DNA from: Virgibacillus_O sediminis | GTDB taxonomy: Bacteria; Bacillota; Bacilli; Bacillales; Amphibacillaceae | Assembly: GCF_042643265.1 (NCBI RefSeq) | Contig: NZ_JBHRRZ010000040.1 | Location: forward strand, 124,001-188,000 | Direction: 5' to 3' | Length of the DNA stretch: 64,000 bases | Part shown: positions 25,516-33,597 of the stretch, one piece after another | Layout: each line of letters starts with the position of its first letter | Position numbering within the stretch: position 1 is the stretch's first letter | The notes under the pieces: model-generated | Told to the model about the DNA's origin: nothing | What the model saw: the letters and a program-made list of their open reading frames with translations, nothing else | Database searches by the model: none | Program-made: the position numbers and the translations under genes

Positions 25516-25544
25516 AATATATAATATGCCTTTTAATTATGCAA
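25516..25544 (-). promoter_or_regulatory. Promoter of the fapR operon
   Basis: -35 TTGCAT (25539-25544), 17-base spacer, -10 TATATT (25516-25521). It lies just beyond the end of recG. Confidence 0.7.
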
Positions 25545-25553
25545 GCATTCCAA

Positions 25554-27593
25554 TTAATCCAGTTTGTCCGTAAAGGAGAAATGACGTTCCAGCCAATTTC
25601 TAAGTGGCTGGAAGTCGGCATCGTTCTCCAGCAGGTTCCCTTCAATGATCTCCTCTGCATCTTTGCGTGCAGTCTCGAGCGCACGGTAATCATGAACCAT
25701 ATCGGCCACTTTAAATTCAGGCACACCACTCTGCTTCTTACCAAAGAAATCTCCCGGCCCTCTGAGTTTCAAGTCCTCTTCAGAGAGCTCAAATCCATTC
25801 GTGGTTTCCGTCATGATTCTCATCCGCTCTTTTCCTGTCTCTCCCTTTGGATCCGCTATAAGAATACAATAACTTTGCTTGTCGCCCCTGCCGACACGCC
25901 CTCTCAACTGATGGAGCTGAGACAACCCGAAACGCTCTGCATCATAAATAACCATAATTGTTGCATTTGGAACATTCACTCCTACCTCTACTACGGTGGT
26001 AGAAACGAGGACTTGTATTTCGTTTGCTGCGAACTGTTTCATAATGTCATCTTTTTCCTCAGACCTCAGCCGTCCGTGCATTAAGCCTACATTAATTTCA
26101 GGGGGATAGTATTCTGCCAGCTGATGATAGAGATCCACCGCATTTTGGATATCCAATTTATCGGATTCTTCGATCAAGGGGCAGATAACATATGCCTGTT
26201 CACCCTGCCTAATATGTTTTTCCACAAAATCCAGGATTCTGTCCAGCATATTATCTTTTACCCAGTACGTCTCGATTTCTTTCCTTCCCACAGGCATTTC
26301 GTCAATAACCGATACATCCATATCGCCAAAGGCTGTTATAGCCAAAGTTCTTGGAATGGGAGTTGCTGTCATAAACAAAACGTCCGGGTCAAGCCCTTTA
26401 TCTTTTAGTATTCTCCTTTGTTCCACACCAAACCTATGTTGTTCATCGACAATCACAAACCCTAAATCATGGAAGAATACGTCATCCTGGATAAGGGCAT
26501 GGGTGCCGACAACAATGTCCGCTTCCTGATTGATCACTTGGTCGAGTATTTCTCTCCGTTTTTTCCCTTTCACTGAACCCGTAAGCAGTACAATATTCGC
26601 TCTGTTCCCAAACAGCTCTTTCAGCGATTCAACATGCTGCTCGGCAAGAATCTCAGTAGGAACCATTAAAGCCCCCTGCTTTCCTGCAGTAATGGAGGCA
26701 TATAGGCATATAGCAGCCACCGCCGTTTTCCCTGACCCCACATCTCCCTGTAACAAACGGTTCATCCTATAGGGGGACTTCATATCGTTCAATATTTGCC
26801 GTAATGATTTTTGTTGGGCATCTGTTAAAGAAAATGGGAAACTTTCCATAAAGCTGGTAACTTCCTCTTTGTCATATAGTTGGGCATTACCTGTAGTAGA
26901 TTCCCTCTGTATTTTCCTGAGAAGTTGCATCTTCAGCTGGAAAAGCAGAAACTCTTCATAGATAAACCTTCTGCGTGCATGCTTAAGTGCCACTCTGCTC
27001 TGGGGAAAATGCATCGTGTACAAAGCTTTCTCTCTAGAGGGCAGTTTGTAAGAATGTAAATACCTTTCCGGCAGCAGCTCTTCGATAGATTGGGAAAAGT
27101 CTTTAAAACCATTCTTAATTGCCTTTTTCAGCTTATAACTGGTCAAGTCCCCCTTTACGGAATAAACAGGCTGAATATCCTGCTGGCTCTGTGCCGCCCC
27201 TTTTTTATAGTTGCTTACCGTGATCTGCAGCCGATGTGCGTCCCACTTACCGGTAAGGGTTACGGTATCTCCACGTGCTAATTGCTTTTTTGCAAATGAC
27301 CGATTGAACATGACAGCCTTCACAGCTACATTCTCCACCTCCACCGTGAAAGTGAGTCTGGACTTTTTTCTCCCATAAAAAGCAAGGGAAGGTTCATGGA
27401 TGACCCTCCCCTCGATGGTAACTTTATCCTCATGAATCAATTCACTCAGCGGCTTTATTTCATACTGGTCATATCGGTAAGGGAAATAGTTAAGCAGATC
27501 TTCCACCGTGTAAATATCCACAGCTGCCAGTTCATCAGCAAGCTTTTCCCCTACTCCTTTCACTTCTGTTACAGTTTCCACCGACATCTTCAT
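25554..27593 (-). CDS. recG: ATP-dependent DNA helicase RecG
   Basis: Superfamily 2 helicase that remodels stalled forks and branched DNA. 679 residues from the chosen start. An OB-type wedge domain (about 60-150), then helicase lobes with Walker A GDVGSGKTAVA, VDEQHRFG (DEQH box), MTATPIPRTLA, and the C-terminal lobe with STTVVEVGVNVPNA and QLRGRVGRG, ending with the RecG-specific GPGDFFGKKQSG. The frame opens as far upstream as 27680; ATG 27593 or ATG 27587 are the best starts by comparison with RecG. It precedes fapR as in B. subtilis. Confidence 0.95.
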   Translation of the reverse strand: MKMSVETVTEVKGVGEKLADELAAVDIYTVEDLLNYFPYRYDQYEIKPLSELIHEDKVTIEGRVIHEPSLAFYGRKKSRLTFTVEVENVAVKAVMFNRSFAKKQLARGDTVTLTGKWDAHRLQITVSNYKKGAAQSQQDIQPVYSVKGDLTSYKLKKAIKNGFKDFSQSIEELLPERYLHSYKLPSREKALYTMHFPQSRVALKHARRRFIYEEFLLFQLKMQLLRKIQRESTTGNAQLYDKEEVTSFMESFPFSLTDAQQKSLRQILNDMKSPYRMNRLLQGDVGSGKTAVAAICLYASITAGKQGALMVPTEILAEQHVESLKELFGNRANIVLLTGSVKGKKRREILDQVINQEADIVVGTHALIQDDVFFHDLGFVIVDEQHRFGVEQRRILKDKGLDPDVLFMTATPIPRTLAITAFGDMDVSVIDEMPVGRKEIETYWVKDNMLDRILDFVEKHIRQGEQAYVICPLIEESDKLDIQNAVDLYHQLAEYYPPEINVGLMHGRLRSEEKDDIMKQFAANEIQVLVSTTVVEVGVNVPNATIMVIYDAERFGLSQLHQLRGRVGRGDKQSYCILIADPKGETGKERMRIMTETTNGFELSEEDLKLRGPGDFFGKKQSGVPEFKVADMVHDYRALETARKDAEEIIEGNLLENDADFQPLRNWLERHFSFTDKLD

Positions 27594-27688
27594 CACTCTC
27601 TCTATCCTGGTAGTCCAATAACTCATTACAGACTGCCTGGGCAATGCAATAACTGGAAAGCCCAGGTTATGTATATTCAACTTATCTA

Positions 27689-27717
27689 TTGTAAATTATA
27701 ACAAATAATCGTATAAT
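27689..27717 (+). promoter_or_regulatory. Promoter of the purine permease gene
   Basis: -35 TTGTAA (27689-27694), 17-base spacer, perfect -10 TATAAT (27712-27717), with the gene 75 bases downstream. Confidence 0.65.
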
Positions 27718-27729
27718 AATCATTTGTGG

Positions 27730-27751
27730 ATTGTATAACATTTTATACAAT
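27730..27751 (+). repeat. Perfect 9-4-9 inverted repeat, operator-like
   Basis: ATTGTATAA, then CATT, then its exact complement TTATACAAT. It starts about 13 bases after the -10, so it overlaps or closely follows the transcription start of the permease. It is too AT-rich and lacks a T-run, so it is not a terminator. An operator for an unidentified repressor is the best reading. I see no purine riboswitch core in the leader. Confidence 0.6.
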
Positions 27752-27791
27752 TGGGCGGGAGAGGGACAACAATATATAATGAGGAGATTAC

Positions 27792-29078
27792 ATGCCTTAC
27801 AGCAAGAAGAACAACGATCTTCAGCCTGAAGGAAATCTTAAAGACGAATTAATGGCCGGCCTCGTCGGTTATCTGACAATGGTCTATATTGTTGTCGTCA
27901 ACGGATCAATTCTAAGTGAAGCAGGCATTTCATTGGAAGCTGGAATGATGGCCACCATCCTTGCCAGTTTTGTGGGGACTTTGGTAATGGGGCTGGTCGC
28001 CAAGTTGCCATTGCTGTTGATTCCGGGAATGGGTATCAATGCATTATTTGCCTACTCTATTGTGGAAGGCAGTGGTCTTACCTATCAGGAGGGATTGGCG
28101 GTCGTTCTGATCGCGGCAGTCATTTTCATGATTACTGCTTTCAGCCGTTTAGGTGTTCTGCTGCGGGATGCCATCCCTGATACCTTGAAGCATGGGATCA
28201 CAGCCGGCTTGGGGCTTTTTCTAATCCTCATCGGTTTGGAAAAAAGTGGATTGGTCATCAGTGGCACCAGCACTGTCGTTGCGATTGGAGATTTCACTTC
28301 TCCATCCGTCATTGCAGGCATTCTCACACTATTTCTGGCAATATTTCTATTCATTCGAAATGTACCTGCCAACTTTCTCATCACTATGATTGCGGGTACC
28401 GCTATTGCCTATTTGTTTGGCACGGTGGATACGTCTTCAGGGACCATGTTAGAGATAAATCCAGAAGAGCTGTTGTTCATCCCTTCCTTTACAGCGGTAG
28501 ACGAATTAGCATTCTGGCTGTCTATTTTCCCATTGGCAATTATTCTGATATTCGAGAACATGGGTATTCTCCATGGGCAGCTGGAAATGCTCGATAAGCA
28601 TGGGCAGTACAAGCGTGCTTACCAGGTTACTTCTTTCTCTACCCTGACATGCGCTTTCTTTGGCACTTCTCCAACAGTTTCCGCTGCAGAGAATGCGGCA
28701 GTTATCGCATCCAAAGGGAAGACAGGCAAAGCAGCCATAACAGCTGCACTCTTATTCTTGGGGACCATCTTTATTATCCCATGGATATCGATTATACCGG
28801 ACACAGCGATCAGCCCGATTTTGATTATCGTCGGGATTCTCATGGCCCAGAGCCTACGACATATCCCAATGGATAATTTGCCTGAAGCGCTGCCTGGTTT
28901 TTTGATTGTCGTACTGATTCCATTCACCTACAGTATTGCAGATGGAATGGCCTTCGGATTTATTGCCTATCCGATAGTGAAGCTGGCACAAGGTCGTTAT
29001 AAAGACCTGTCACCAACCCTTGTAATTATATCCATGTTATTTGTACTGGATTTAGTCATGAAAATAACCGGCTTATAA
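27792..29078 (+). CDS. NCS2/AzgA-type purine (hypoxanthine/guanine) permease
   Basis: Membrane transporter of 428 residues with about 12 predicted segments. It has the AzgA-subfamily landmarks: LTMVYIVVVNG at the start, PGMGINALFAY (about 78-88), KHGITAGLGLFLILIGL and FGTSPTVSAAENAAVIASKGKTGKAAI (about 295-321), close to PbuG and PbuO. Substrate purines are inferred from the subfamily. It starts with ATG 27792 after GAGGAG. The gene lies on the plus strand between recG and fakA, at the slot occupied by sdaAB-sdaAA in B. subtilis, and is preceded by a promoter and an operator-like palindrome. Confidence 0.9.
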   Translation: MPYSKKNNDLQPEGNLKDELMAGLVGYLTMVYIVVVNGSILSEAGISLEAGMMATILASFVGTLVMGLVAKLPLLLIPGMGINALFAYSIVEGSGLTYQEGLAVVLIAAVIFMITAFSRLGVLLRDAIPDTLKHGITAGLGLFLILIGLEKSGLVISGTSTVVAIGDFTSPSVIAGILTLFLAIFLFIRNVPANFLITMIAGTAIAYLFGTVDTSSGTMLEINPEELLFIPSFTAVDELAFWLSIFPLAIILIFENMGILHGQLEMLDKHGQYKRAYQVTSFSTLTCAFFGTSPTVSAAENAAVIASKGKTGKAAITAALLFLGTIFIIPWISIIPDTAISPILIIVGILMAQSLRHIPMDNLPEALPGFLIVVLIPFTYSIADGMAFGFIAYPIVKLAQGRYKDLSPTLVIISMLFVLDLVMKITGL

Positions 29079-29139
29079 AGTCCAATTCCGGTTACACAAC
29101 TAAAAATCCAGTCAAAAAACCGTGTTTATAGTAAGGAAG

Positions 29140-29206
29140 TATATAAAAAATCCGAACTGATTCGTATTCTAACAGAAGAATTTGAATCAAGTTCGGATTT
29201 TTCTTT
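29140..29206. terminator. Bidirectional terminator between permease and fakA side
   Basis: AAAAATCCGAACT (29147-29159) pairs with AGTTCGGATTTTT (29190-29202), with a further GATTC/GAATC pairing inside. A- and T-tracts flank it, so it can stop transcripts from both strands. Confidence 0.85.
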
Positions 29207-29209
29207 TGA

Positions 29210-29397
29210 TCCTTTACAGCCCGCATTCGAACCCCTGCATCCATGCAGCTTGCCCATATGAACGGTATGTTCGTGAATCTCCGGAGGCTGAGCGGCCAAG
29301 ACCCCAACCTCCGAGAGACTGCTAAACAACTACCCGCAAGGCGAGGGCACAGTCCGTAACTCACCAGCCGGGCGTGTATACCTTCATTCAGGGCATT
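29210..29397 (-). mobile_element. GC-rich hairpin-rich segment, possible tnpB 3' remnant with omega-RNA-like region
   Basis: About 185 non-coding bases directly after fakA, near 57% GC by hand count, richer than the flanks. On the minus strand one frame opens NALNEGIHARLV, overlapping the fakA stop, which resembles the C-terminus of IS605-type TnpB (usually NI-LNEGI/L then stop). Several hairpins follow: TCTCGGAGG (29308-29316) with CCTCCGGAGA (29278-29287), GAAC/GTTC near 29266, and CTGCA/TGCAG (29235-29248), then GGGGTTCGAAT and a terminator. TnpB genes overlap their omega-RNA at just such a 3' end. No TnpB body or transposase is present. Alternative: an unrelated structured RNA or 3' UTR. 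No database test was possible. Confidence 0.35.
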
Positions 29398-31057
29398 ACT
29401 CCACTGAGAAGATATATGAGTAAATAGGCTGGCCGCCCTTGTGATGCTCAACCTCTATATCTTCATAATTCTCTTCAATAAATTTCACAAGTTCTTCAGC
29501 CTCAGTATCATCTGCATCCTCTCCCTGAAGAATGGTAAGAATCTCATCATCATCACCGATCATTTGCTCAAGGAGTGATTTGACCGTTGCAAGCTTATCA
29601 ATATTGGACGATTTGATTTCCCCGTCCAGGATACCCATGAAGTTTCCGTTCTCAATTGTCATTCCGTCAATTTGAGTATCCCGTACAGCGTAGGTTACCT
29701 GTCCAGTCTTCACTTGTTTTCTAGCTTCATCCATTGCTGCTTTATTGGCAGTAATATCCGCATCCGGATGAAATGCGAGCATAGCGCTGATACCCTGCGG
29801 AATAGTCTTCGTTGGAACCACTGCAACTTCCGATTCAGCAAGGTCTGCTGCCTGGTCGGCTGCCATCAGGATATTTTTATTATTCGGAAGAACCAATACT
29901 TTCTTTGCGTTAGCCTGTTGTATTGCTTCGGTAATGTCCTGGGTACTCGGATTCATGGTCTGGCCGCCTTCAATAACTACTGTAGCGCCCAAGCTTTCCA
30001 AAAGCTCCTTCAAGCCGCTTCCCATGGCAACCGTCACAATTCCATATTCCGCCTGTTCTTTTTTCTGTTCTTCTTGATTCCGCTTTCCAACAATTGCTGT
30101 GTGTTGTTCCCGCATATTCTCTATTTTCAAGTTTATCAGGCTGCCGTACTGCTGACCGAGAGTAAGTACAGTACCCGGATATTCAGCGTGCACGTGCACC
30201 TTTACCACTTCATCATCGGAGACCACCAGCAGTGAATCCCCATGTTCACTAAGTTCATTGCGGAACTCCTCTTCCTTGAATGGATTTTCCGCCAACTTTT
30301 CCTCCTCCAGCTTTACCATGAATTCCGTACAGTAGCCGAACTCGATTTCCGATGTGTCCATAAAATCCTGGCTAATTTTATGATGTTCAGCACTTACCAT
30401 GTCTTCCATATCAATATTACTGTCAGCTGCAGGAAGCTCTTCCCCTTTTAATACAGCTAGGAAGCCTTCATAGATTGTCACAAGCCCTTGGCCGCCCGAA
30501 TCAACTACGCCTACCTCTTTGAGGACAGGGAGAAGCTCGGGTGTTCTTTTCAGTGAAGCCTTCGCGGCAGCTACCACCGCCTCCATAAAAGCGATTACAT
30601 CCTTTTCCGTCCCGGCAGATTCAGCAGCTTTTTCTGCAGCATCTTTCGCAACTGTCAGTATTGTGCCCTCTACTGGTTTGATAACAGCTTTATAAGCTGT
30701 TGTAACCCCACTTTCGAAAGCTTCCGCAAGATCTTCCGTCGTCAATGCCTGCTTCTTGTCCATCCCTTTAGAAAACCCACGGAAAATCTGCGATAGAATT
30801 ACACCGGAATTCCCCCTGGCTCCCATCAACAAGCCCTTTGCAAAAGAATTGGCAACCACGGAAATATCATTGCTGTTGAGTTTTTTTACTTCGTTTGCTC
30901 CTGAAGTCATTGATAAATTCATGTTTGTCCCCGTATCCCCGTCTGGTACCGGGAAGACATTTAATGCATCAATTTTTTGGGCATTATTTGACAAGTGGTA
31001 TGCTCCTGAGAGCACCATCTGTGTAAATGTACTGCCATCTAATCGTTGAAGCGTCAC
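29396..31057 (-). CDS. fakA: Fatty acid kinase catalytic subunit FakA (YloV, DAK2 domain)
   Basis: Phosphorylates fatty acids presented by FakB proteins, feeding exogenous lipid into phospholipid synthesis. 553 residues, the same as B. subtilis YloV. N-terminal DAK2 kinase domain with ALNVFPVPDGDTGTNM (about 32-47) and LLMGARGNSGVILSQ; middle domain with VHVHAEYPG; C-terminal DegV-like domain (VIEGGQTMNPSTQDI, LPNNKNI). The GTG at 31057 has AAAGGAGG seven bases upstream and gives the family N-terminus. The C-terminus (QPIYSYIFSVE) is intact. It follows the Asp23-like gene. Confidence 0.94.
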   Translation of the reverse strand: MTLQRLDGSTFTQMVLSGAYHLSNNAQKIDALNVFPVPDGDTGTNMNLSMTSGANEVKKLNSNDISVVANSFAKGLLMGARGNSGVILSQIFRGFSKGMDKKQALTTEDLAEAFESGVTTAYKAVIKPVEGTILTVAKDAAEKAAESAGTEKDVIAFMEAVVAAAKASLKRTPELLPVLKEVGVVDSGGQGLVTIYEGFLAVLKGEELPAADSNIDMEDMVSAEHHKISQDFMDTSEIEFGYCTEFMVKLEEEKLAENPFKEEEFRNELSEHGDSLLVVSDDEVVKVHVHAEYPGTVLTLGQQYGSLINLKIENMREQHTAIVGKRNQEEQKKEQAEYGIVTVAMGSGLKELLESLGATVVIEGGQTMNPSTQDITEAIQQANAKKVLVLPNNKNILMAADQAADLAESEVAVVPTKTIPQGISAMLAFHPDADITANKAAMDEARKQVKTGQVTYAVRDTQIDGMTIENGNFMGILDGEIKSSNIDKLATVKSLLEQMIGDDDEILTILQGEDADDTEAEELVKFIEENYEDIEVEHHKGGQPIYSYIFSVE

Positions 31058-31245
31058 TGCATTTCCTCCTTTGATCACAAAAAAGCGTCGTCGCCTGTCT
31101 ATGTTGTATGTACTCTAAATGGCCTTTTCAGGACATGGTAAGATTACAGCCCTTACCGCCAGACAGTAAGAAACCAATTTCTACTTCAGTACGGGCAGAA
31201 ATAGATCAATGGCGGCTAACTATTGCCATGGTAAATCACAAAAGA

Positions 31246-31608
31246 CTAATCCTTTGCCACTCTTACTCCTTGAATATATATATTTACGGAATCAATCTCC
31301 AGGCCTAGCGATTGATTCAGGGTATACTTCACTTGAGACTGCATATTATGGGCCACTTCCGAGATCTTCGTGCCATAGCTTACGATTATATACATATCGA
31401 TATGGAGGTGGTTGTTCTCCTGACGCACCACTACCCCTTTAGAGTAATTTTCTTTTCTTAGTATTTCAGCTATTCCATCACGTATCTGACTTTTGGATGC
31501 CATCCCAACAATACCATAGCACTCTACAGCTGCACCGCCGGCAATGGTTGCGATTACCTCATTAGTAATGGTCACTTGGCCATCATTTGTATTCAATTCA
31601 ATGGACAT
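31246..31608 (-). CDS. yloU: Asp23/Gls24 family protein (YloU)
   Basis: 120-residue cytosolic protein of the alkaline-shock-protein 23 family (VTITNEVIATIAGGAAVECYGIVGMASK, then NNHLHIDMYIIVSYGTKISEVAHNMQSQVKYTL). Function in this position is unknown; the conserved linkage to fakA suggests a role in envelope or lipid physiology. ATG 31608 has CAAGGAGGA; the longer frame to 31683 is rejected. It is divergent from rpmB. The 165-base gap to fakA holds no clear terminator. Confidence 0.92.
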   Translation of the reverse strand: MSIELNTNDGQVTITNEVIATIAGGAAVECYGIVGMASKSQIRDGIAEILRKENYSKGVVVRQENNHLHIDMYIIVSYGTKISEVAHNMQSQVKYTLNQSLGLEIDSVNIYIQGVRVAKD

Positions 31609-31767
31609 TATAATCCTCCTTGAACTCGACTTTATATAGACATATTCTACTACAGGGGGACTGATTTTAAAAGCAGGGACCAATCCCTGTAATTGAATCC
31701 CTTATTACAATGGACGATAACCCTTTTTCTGTCAAGCCATTTAACTTTATACCTTATTAAAAATAAA

Positions 31768-31796
31768 TTGCAATCTGCCATTACATGTGATAAATT
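31768..31796 (+). promoter_or_regulatory. Promoter of rpmB
   Basis: -35 TTGCAA (31768-31773), 17-base spacer, -10 TAAATT (31791-31796) with TGA directly upstream (extended -10). Confidence 0.6.
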
Positions 31797-31823
31797 ATAT
31801 AAGTATCAAAAATGACACATGTA
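31782..31823. repeat. Spaced inverted repeat over the rpmB promoter
   Basis: TACATGTG (31782-31789) and its exact complement CACATGTA (31816-31823) flank the -10 and start region of rpmB. The half-sites are 34 bases apart. May be a regulatory site or chance. Confidence 0.35.
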
Positions 31824-31841
31824 TGAGTAGGAGGGATTATC

Positions 31842-32030
31842 ATGGCCAGAAAATGTGTTGTTACCGGTCGTAAAACCCGCAGCGGAAATCAGCGTTCCCA
31901 CGCTATGAATTCCAATAAGCGTAACTGGAAAGCTAATGTTCAAAAAGTGCGTATTATGGTAGATGGAAAACCAAAACGTGTTTATGTTTCTGCACGTGCC
32001 CTGAAATCAGGTAAAGTAGAGCGCGTATAA
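31842..32030 (+). CDS. rpmB: 50S ribosomal protein L28
   Basis: 62 residues, starting MARKCVVTGRKTRSGNQRSHAMN and ending RVYVSARALKSGKVERV, nearly identical to B. subtilis L28. Only one family cysteine (Cys5) is present, so it is the zinc-free form. ATG preceded by TAGGAGGGATTATC. Monocistronic: own promoter and strong terminator; divergent from the Asp23-like gene, as in B. subtilis. Confidence 0.98.
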   Translation: MARKCVVTGRKTRSGNQRSHAMNSNKRNWKANVQKVRIMVDGKPKRVYVSARALKSGKVERV

Positions 32031-32050
32031 TATAGGCATTAGTCTATTTC

Positions 32051-32090
32051 ATAGAAAAAGCACCCTTTTCAATAAGGGTGCTTTTTCTAT
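32051..32090. terminator. Bidirectional terminator between rpmB and spoVM
   Basis: Perfect 15-bp stem (32053-32067 and 32074-32088, AGAAAAAGCACCCTT with complement) with a 6-base loop; A/T tracts on both sides serve rpmB and the convergent spoVM transcript. Confidence 0.9.
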
Positions 32091-32159
32091 ATCCTCCTCT
32101 TGGCTAGAGCAGGGAAAAAATAAGCTTCTGCCAATTATGACAAAAGCCTGATCAATTTT

Positions 32160-32243
32160 TTACTTATCTTTCTTCAACGTGCCGATGACAACTTTTACAA
32201 ATCCACCGATAAATCTAGGGAGTTTAATCGTATAAAATTTCAT
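32160..32243 (-). CDS. spoVM: Stage V sporulation protein SpoVM
   Basis: A 27-residue amphipathic peptide, beginning MKFYTIKLPRFIGG and ending LKKDK. B. subtilis SpoVM has 26 residues and begins MKFYTIKLPKFLGG, so the match is clear. SpoVM recognises the convex forespore membrane and anchors SpoIVA, which starts coat and cortex assembly. ATG 32243 follows AGGAGGGTG by five bases. It lies 31 bases after thiN and before rpmB, exactly the B. subtilis position. This shows the organism belongs to an endospore-forming line. Confidence 0.95.
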   Translation of the reverse strand: MKFYTIKLPRFIGGFVKVVIGTLKKDK

Positions 32244-32274
32244 GAGTGCACCCTCCTCTAATAACAAAGCAAAC

Positions 32275-32931
32275 CTAGAAAGGAATCGTGTCACGACTCT
32301 TTACTAGTAATAGTATGCCTTCGTCAAAAGAAAAAGTACCATATTTTGAAATAAGCTCATTGGATATACATAGCGTCGATCCCCAGGAAATATCCTCCTT
32401 TACCAGTGGATATTTAAACCCGGACAGCGATAGGCCGCTGACTTCCCTTGAATAAGGAATAAAGGAAATCAGCGGAAAATCCGGGTTGCTTTCTACCTGA
32501 TAGCTGCCGGGAAGTGTCATTTCCAGCAGGTTTGAACTGTCCGCAACAATTCCCCGAATTCCTTTATGAATGACAGAGTATAAGAGCTGGATATTCACCA
32601 ATTCATGATCAAGTCTTCCACCCGTTACGCCAAATAGATAAATGGTGTGAGGCTGGAGATCAAATGCCTTTAGCAGGGCGATTTCCAAGTCCGTTTCGTC
32701 TTTCTCGGAAGGATATCCTTCATAGCTTGCCGCTGCCTGCTTGATAAGACTCATTTGCTGGTCATCGACAGAATCAAAATCACCAACTGCAAAGTCGACA
32801 GGCATCTGTTGTTCTACCAGCGTCATAGCTCCACGGTCTGCACCTATCCAAACATCTACATGCTCAGTAAATTTTGCCAAATCAGCACATAAAGCTGGTG
32901 GTCCATTTCCTACTATGCCTACAACTGTCAT
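32275..32931 (-). CDS. thiN: Thiamine pyrophosphokinase
   Basis: Transfers pyrophosphate from ATP to thiamine. 218 residues. Landmarks: VWIGADRGAM (about 28-37), AVGDFDSVD, EKDETDLEIAL, and GVTGGRLDHELVN. The frame extends upstream to 33042 inside rpe, but ATG 32931 has AAAGGGAA and lies 4 bases after the rpe stop. Follows rpe in the prpC-prkC-rsgA-rpe-thiN string. Confidence 0.95.
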   Translation of the reverse strand: MTVVGIVGNGPPALCADLAKFTEHVDVWIGADRGAMTLVEQQMPVDFAVGDFDSVDDQQMSLIKQAAASYEGYPSEKDETDLEIALLKAFDLQPHTIYLFGVTGGRLDHELVNIQLLYSVIHKGIRGIVADSSNLLEMTLPGSYQVESNPDFPLISFIPYSREVSGLSLSGFKYPLVKEDISWGSTLCISNELISKYGTFSFDEGILLLVKSRDTIPF

Positions 32932-32935
32932 TTCT

Positions 32936-33595
32936 CTATTCCCTTTCAGCGGCTTCACGTATTTCTCTGATCGCCTCATGTCGGTTGCTCCGATTGAAGA
33001 TGGCACTTCCGGCAACCAGTACGTCAGCACCAGCTTGGGCACACTTTCTGGCAGTATGAACGTTCACACCGCCATCCACCTCAATTTCAAATGACAGATT
33101 TTTATCCTGCCGCCATTTGGCCAACTGTTCAATTTTTCCAACCATACTGTTAATAAAAGACTGTCCTCCGAACCCGGGGTTGACGGTCATGATAAGCACA
33201 AGATCCACTTCCTCCAAAATCGGCAGCAGCATTTCAACGGGTGTTGCCGGATTGATGACAACCCCTGCCTTGGCTCCGTGATCCTTAATCTGCTGGATCG
33301 ACCGATGAAGATGTACTGCAGCCTCCTGATGAATCGTGATGATGGAAGCACCAGCCTCCGCAAACGCCGAGATATATGCATCTGGATTCTGGATCATCAG
33401 ATGTACGTCCAACGGTAGATCTGTTACCGGCTTGATGGCTTCCACCACCAAAGGGCCAATTGTTATGTTAGGAACAAAGTGACCGTCCATGACATCTACA
33501 TGGATATAGTCAGCCCCTCCCTTTTCCACGTTTTTTATCTCTTCCCCAAGCTTGGAAAAATCTGCAGATAATATTGATGGCGCTATTTTTGTCAT
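32936..33595 (-). CDS. rpe: Ribulose-phosphate 3-epimerase
   Basis: TIM-barrel enzyme of the pentose phosphate pathway. 219 residues. MTKIAPSILSADFSKLGEEI start, HVDVMDGHFVPNITIGP with metal-binding residues (His and Asp), DVHLMIQNP, MTVNPGFGGQSFI and EVDGGVN. Two bases after rsgA; coupled operon. Confidence 0.97.
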   Translation of the reverse strand: MTKIAPSILSADFSKLGEEIKNVEKGGADYIHVDVMDGHFVPNITIGPLVVEAIKPVTDLPLDVHLMIQNPDAYISAFAEAGASIITIHQEAAVHLHRSIQQIKDHGAKAGVVINPATPVEMLLPILEEVDLVLIMTVNPGFGGQSFINSMVGKIEQLAKWRQDKNLSFEIEVDGGVNVHTARKCAQAGADVLVAGSAIFNRSNRHEAIREIREAAERE

Positions 33596-33597
33596 GT

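Noticed and set aside
27720..27791. Purine riboswitch before the permease
   Set aside because: The conserved junction and loop motifs of the purine aptamer are not present in the short leader.
29229..29245. TTCGAA with flanks resembling a tRNA T-arm
   Set aside because: No acceptor, D-arm or anticodon arm can be built around it.
29092..29451. Minus-strand frame of 119 codons across the end of fakA
   Set aside because: It overlaps the intact fakA 3' end and the terminator; I treat it as a decayed or non-coding segment, not a gene.
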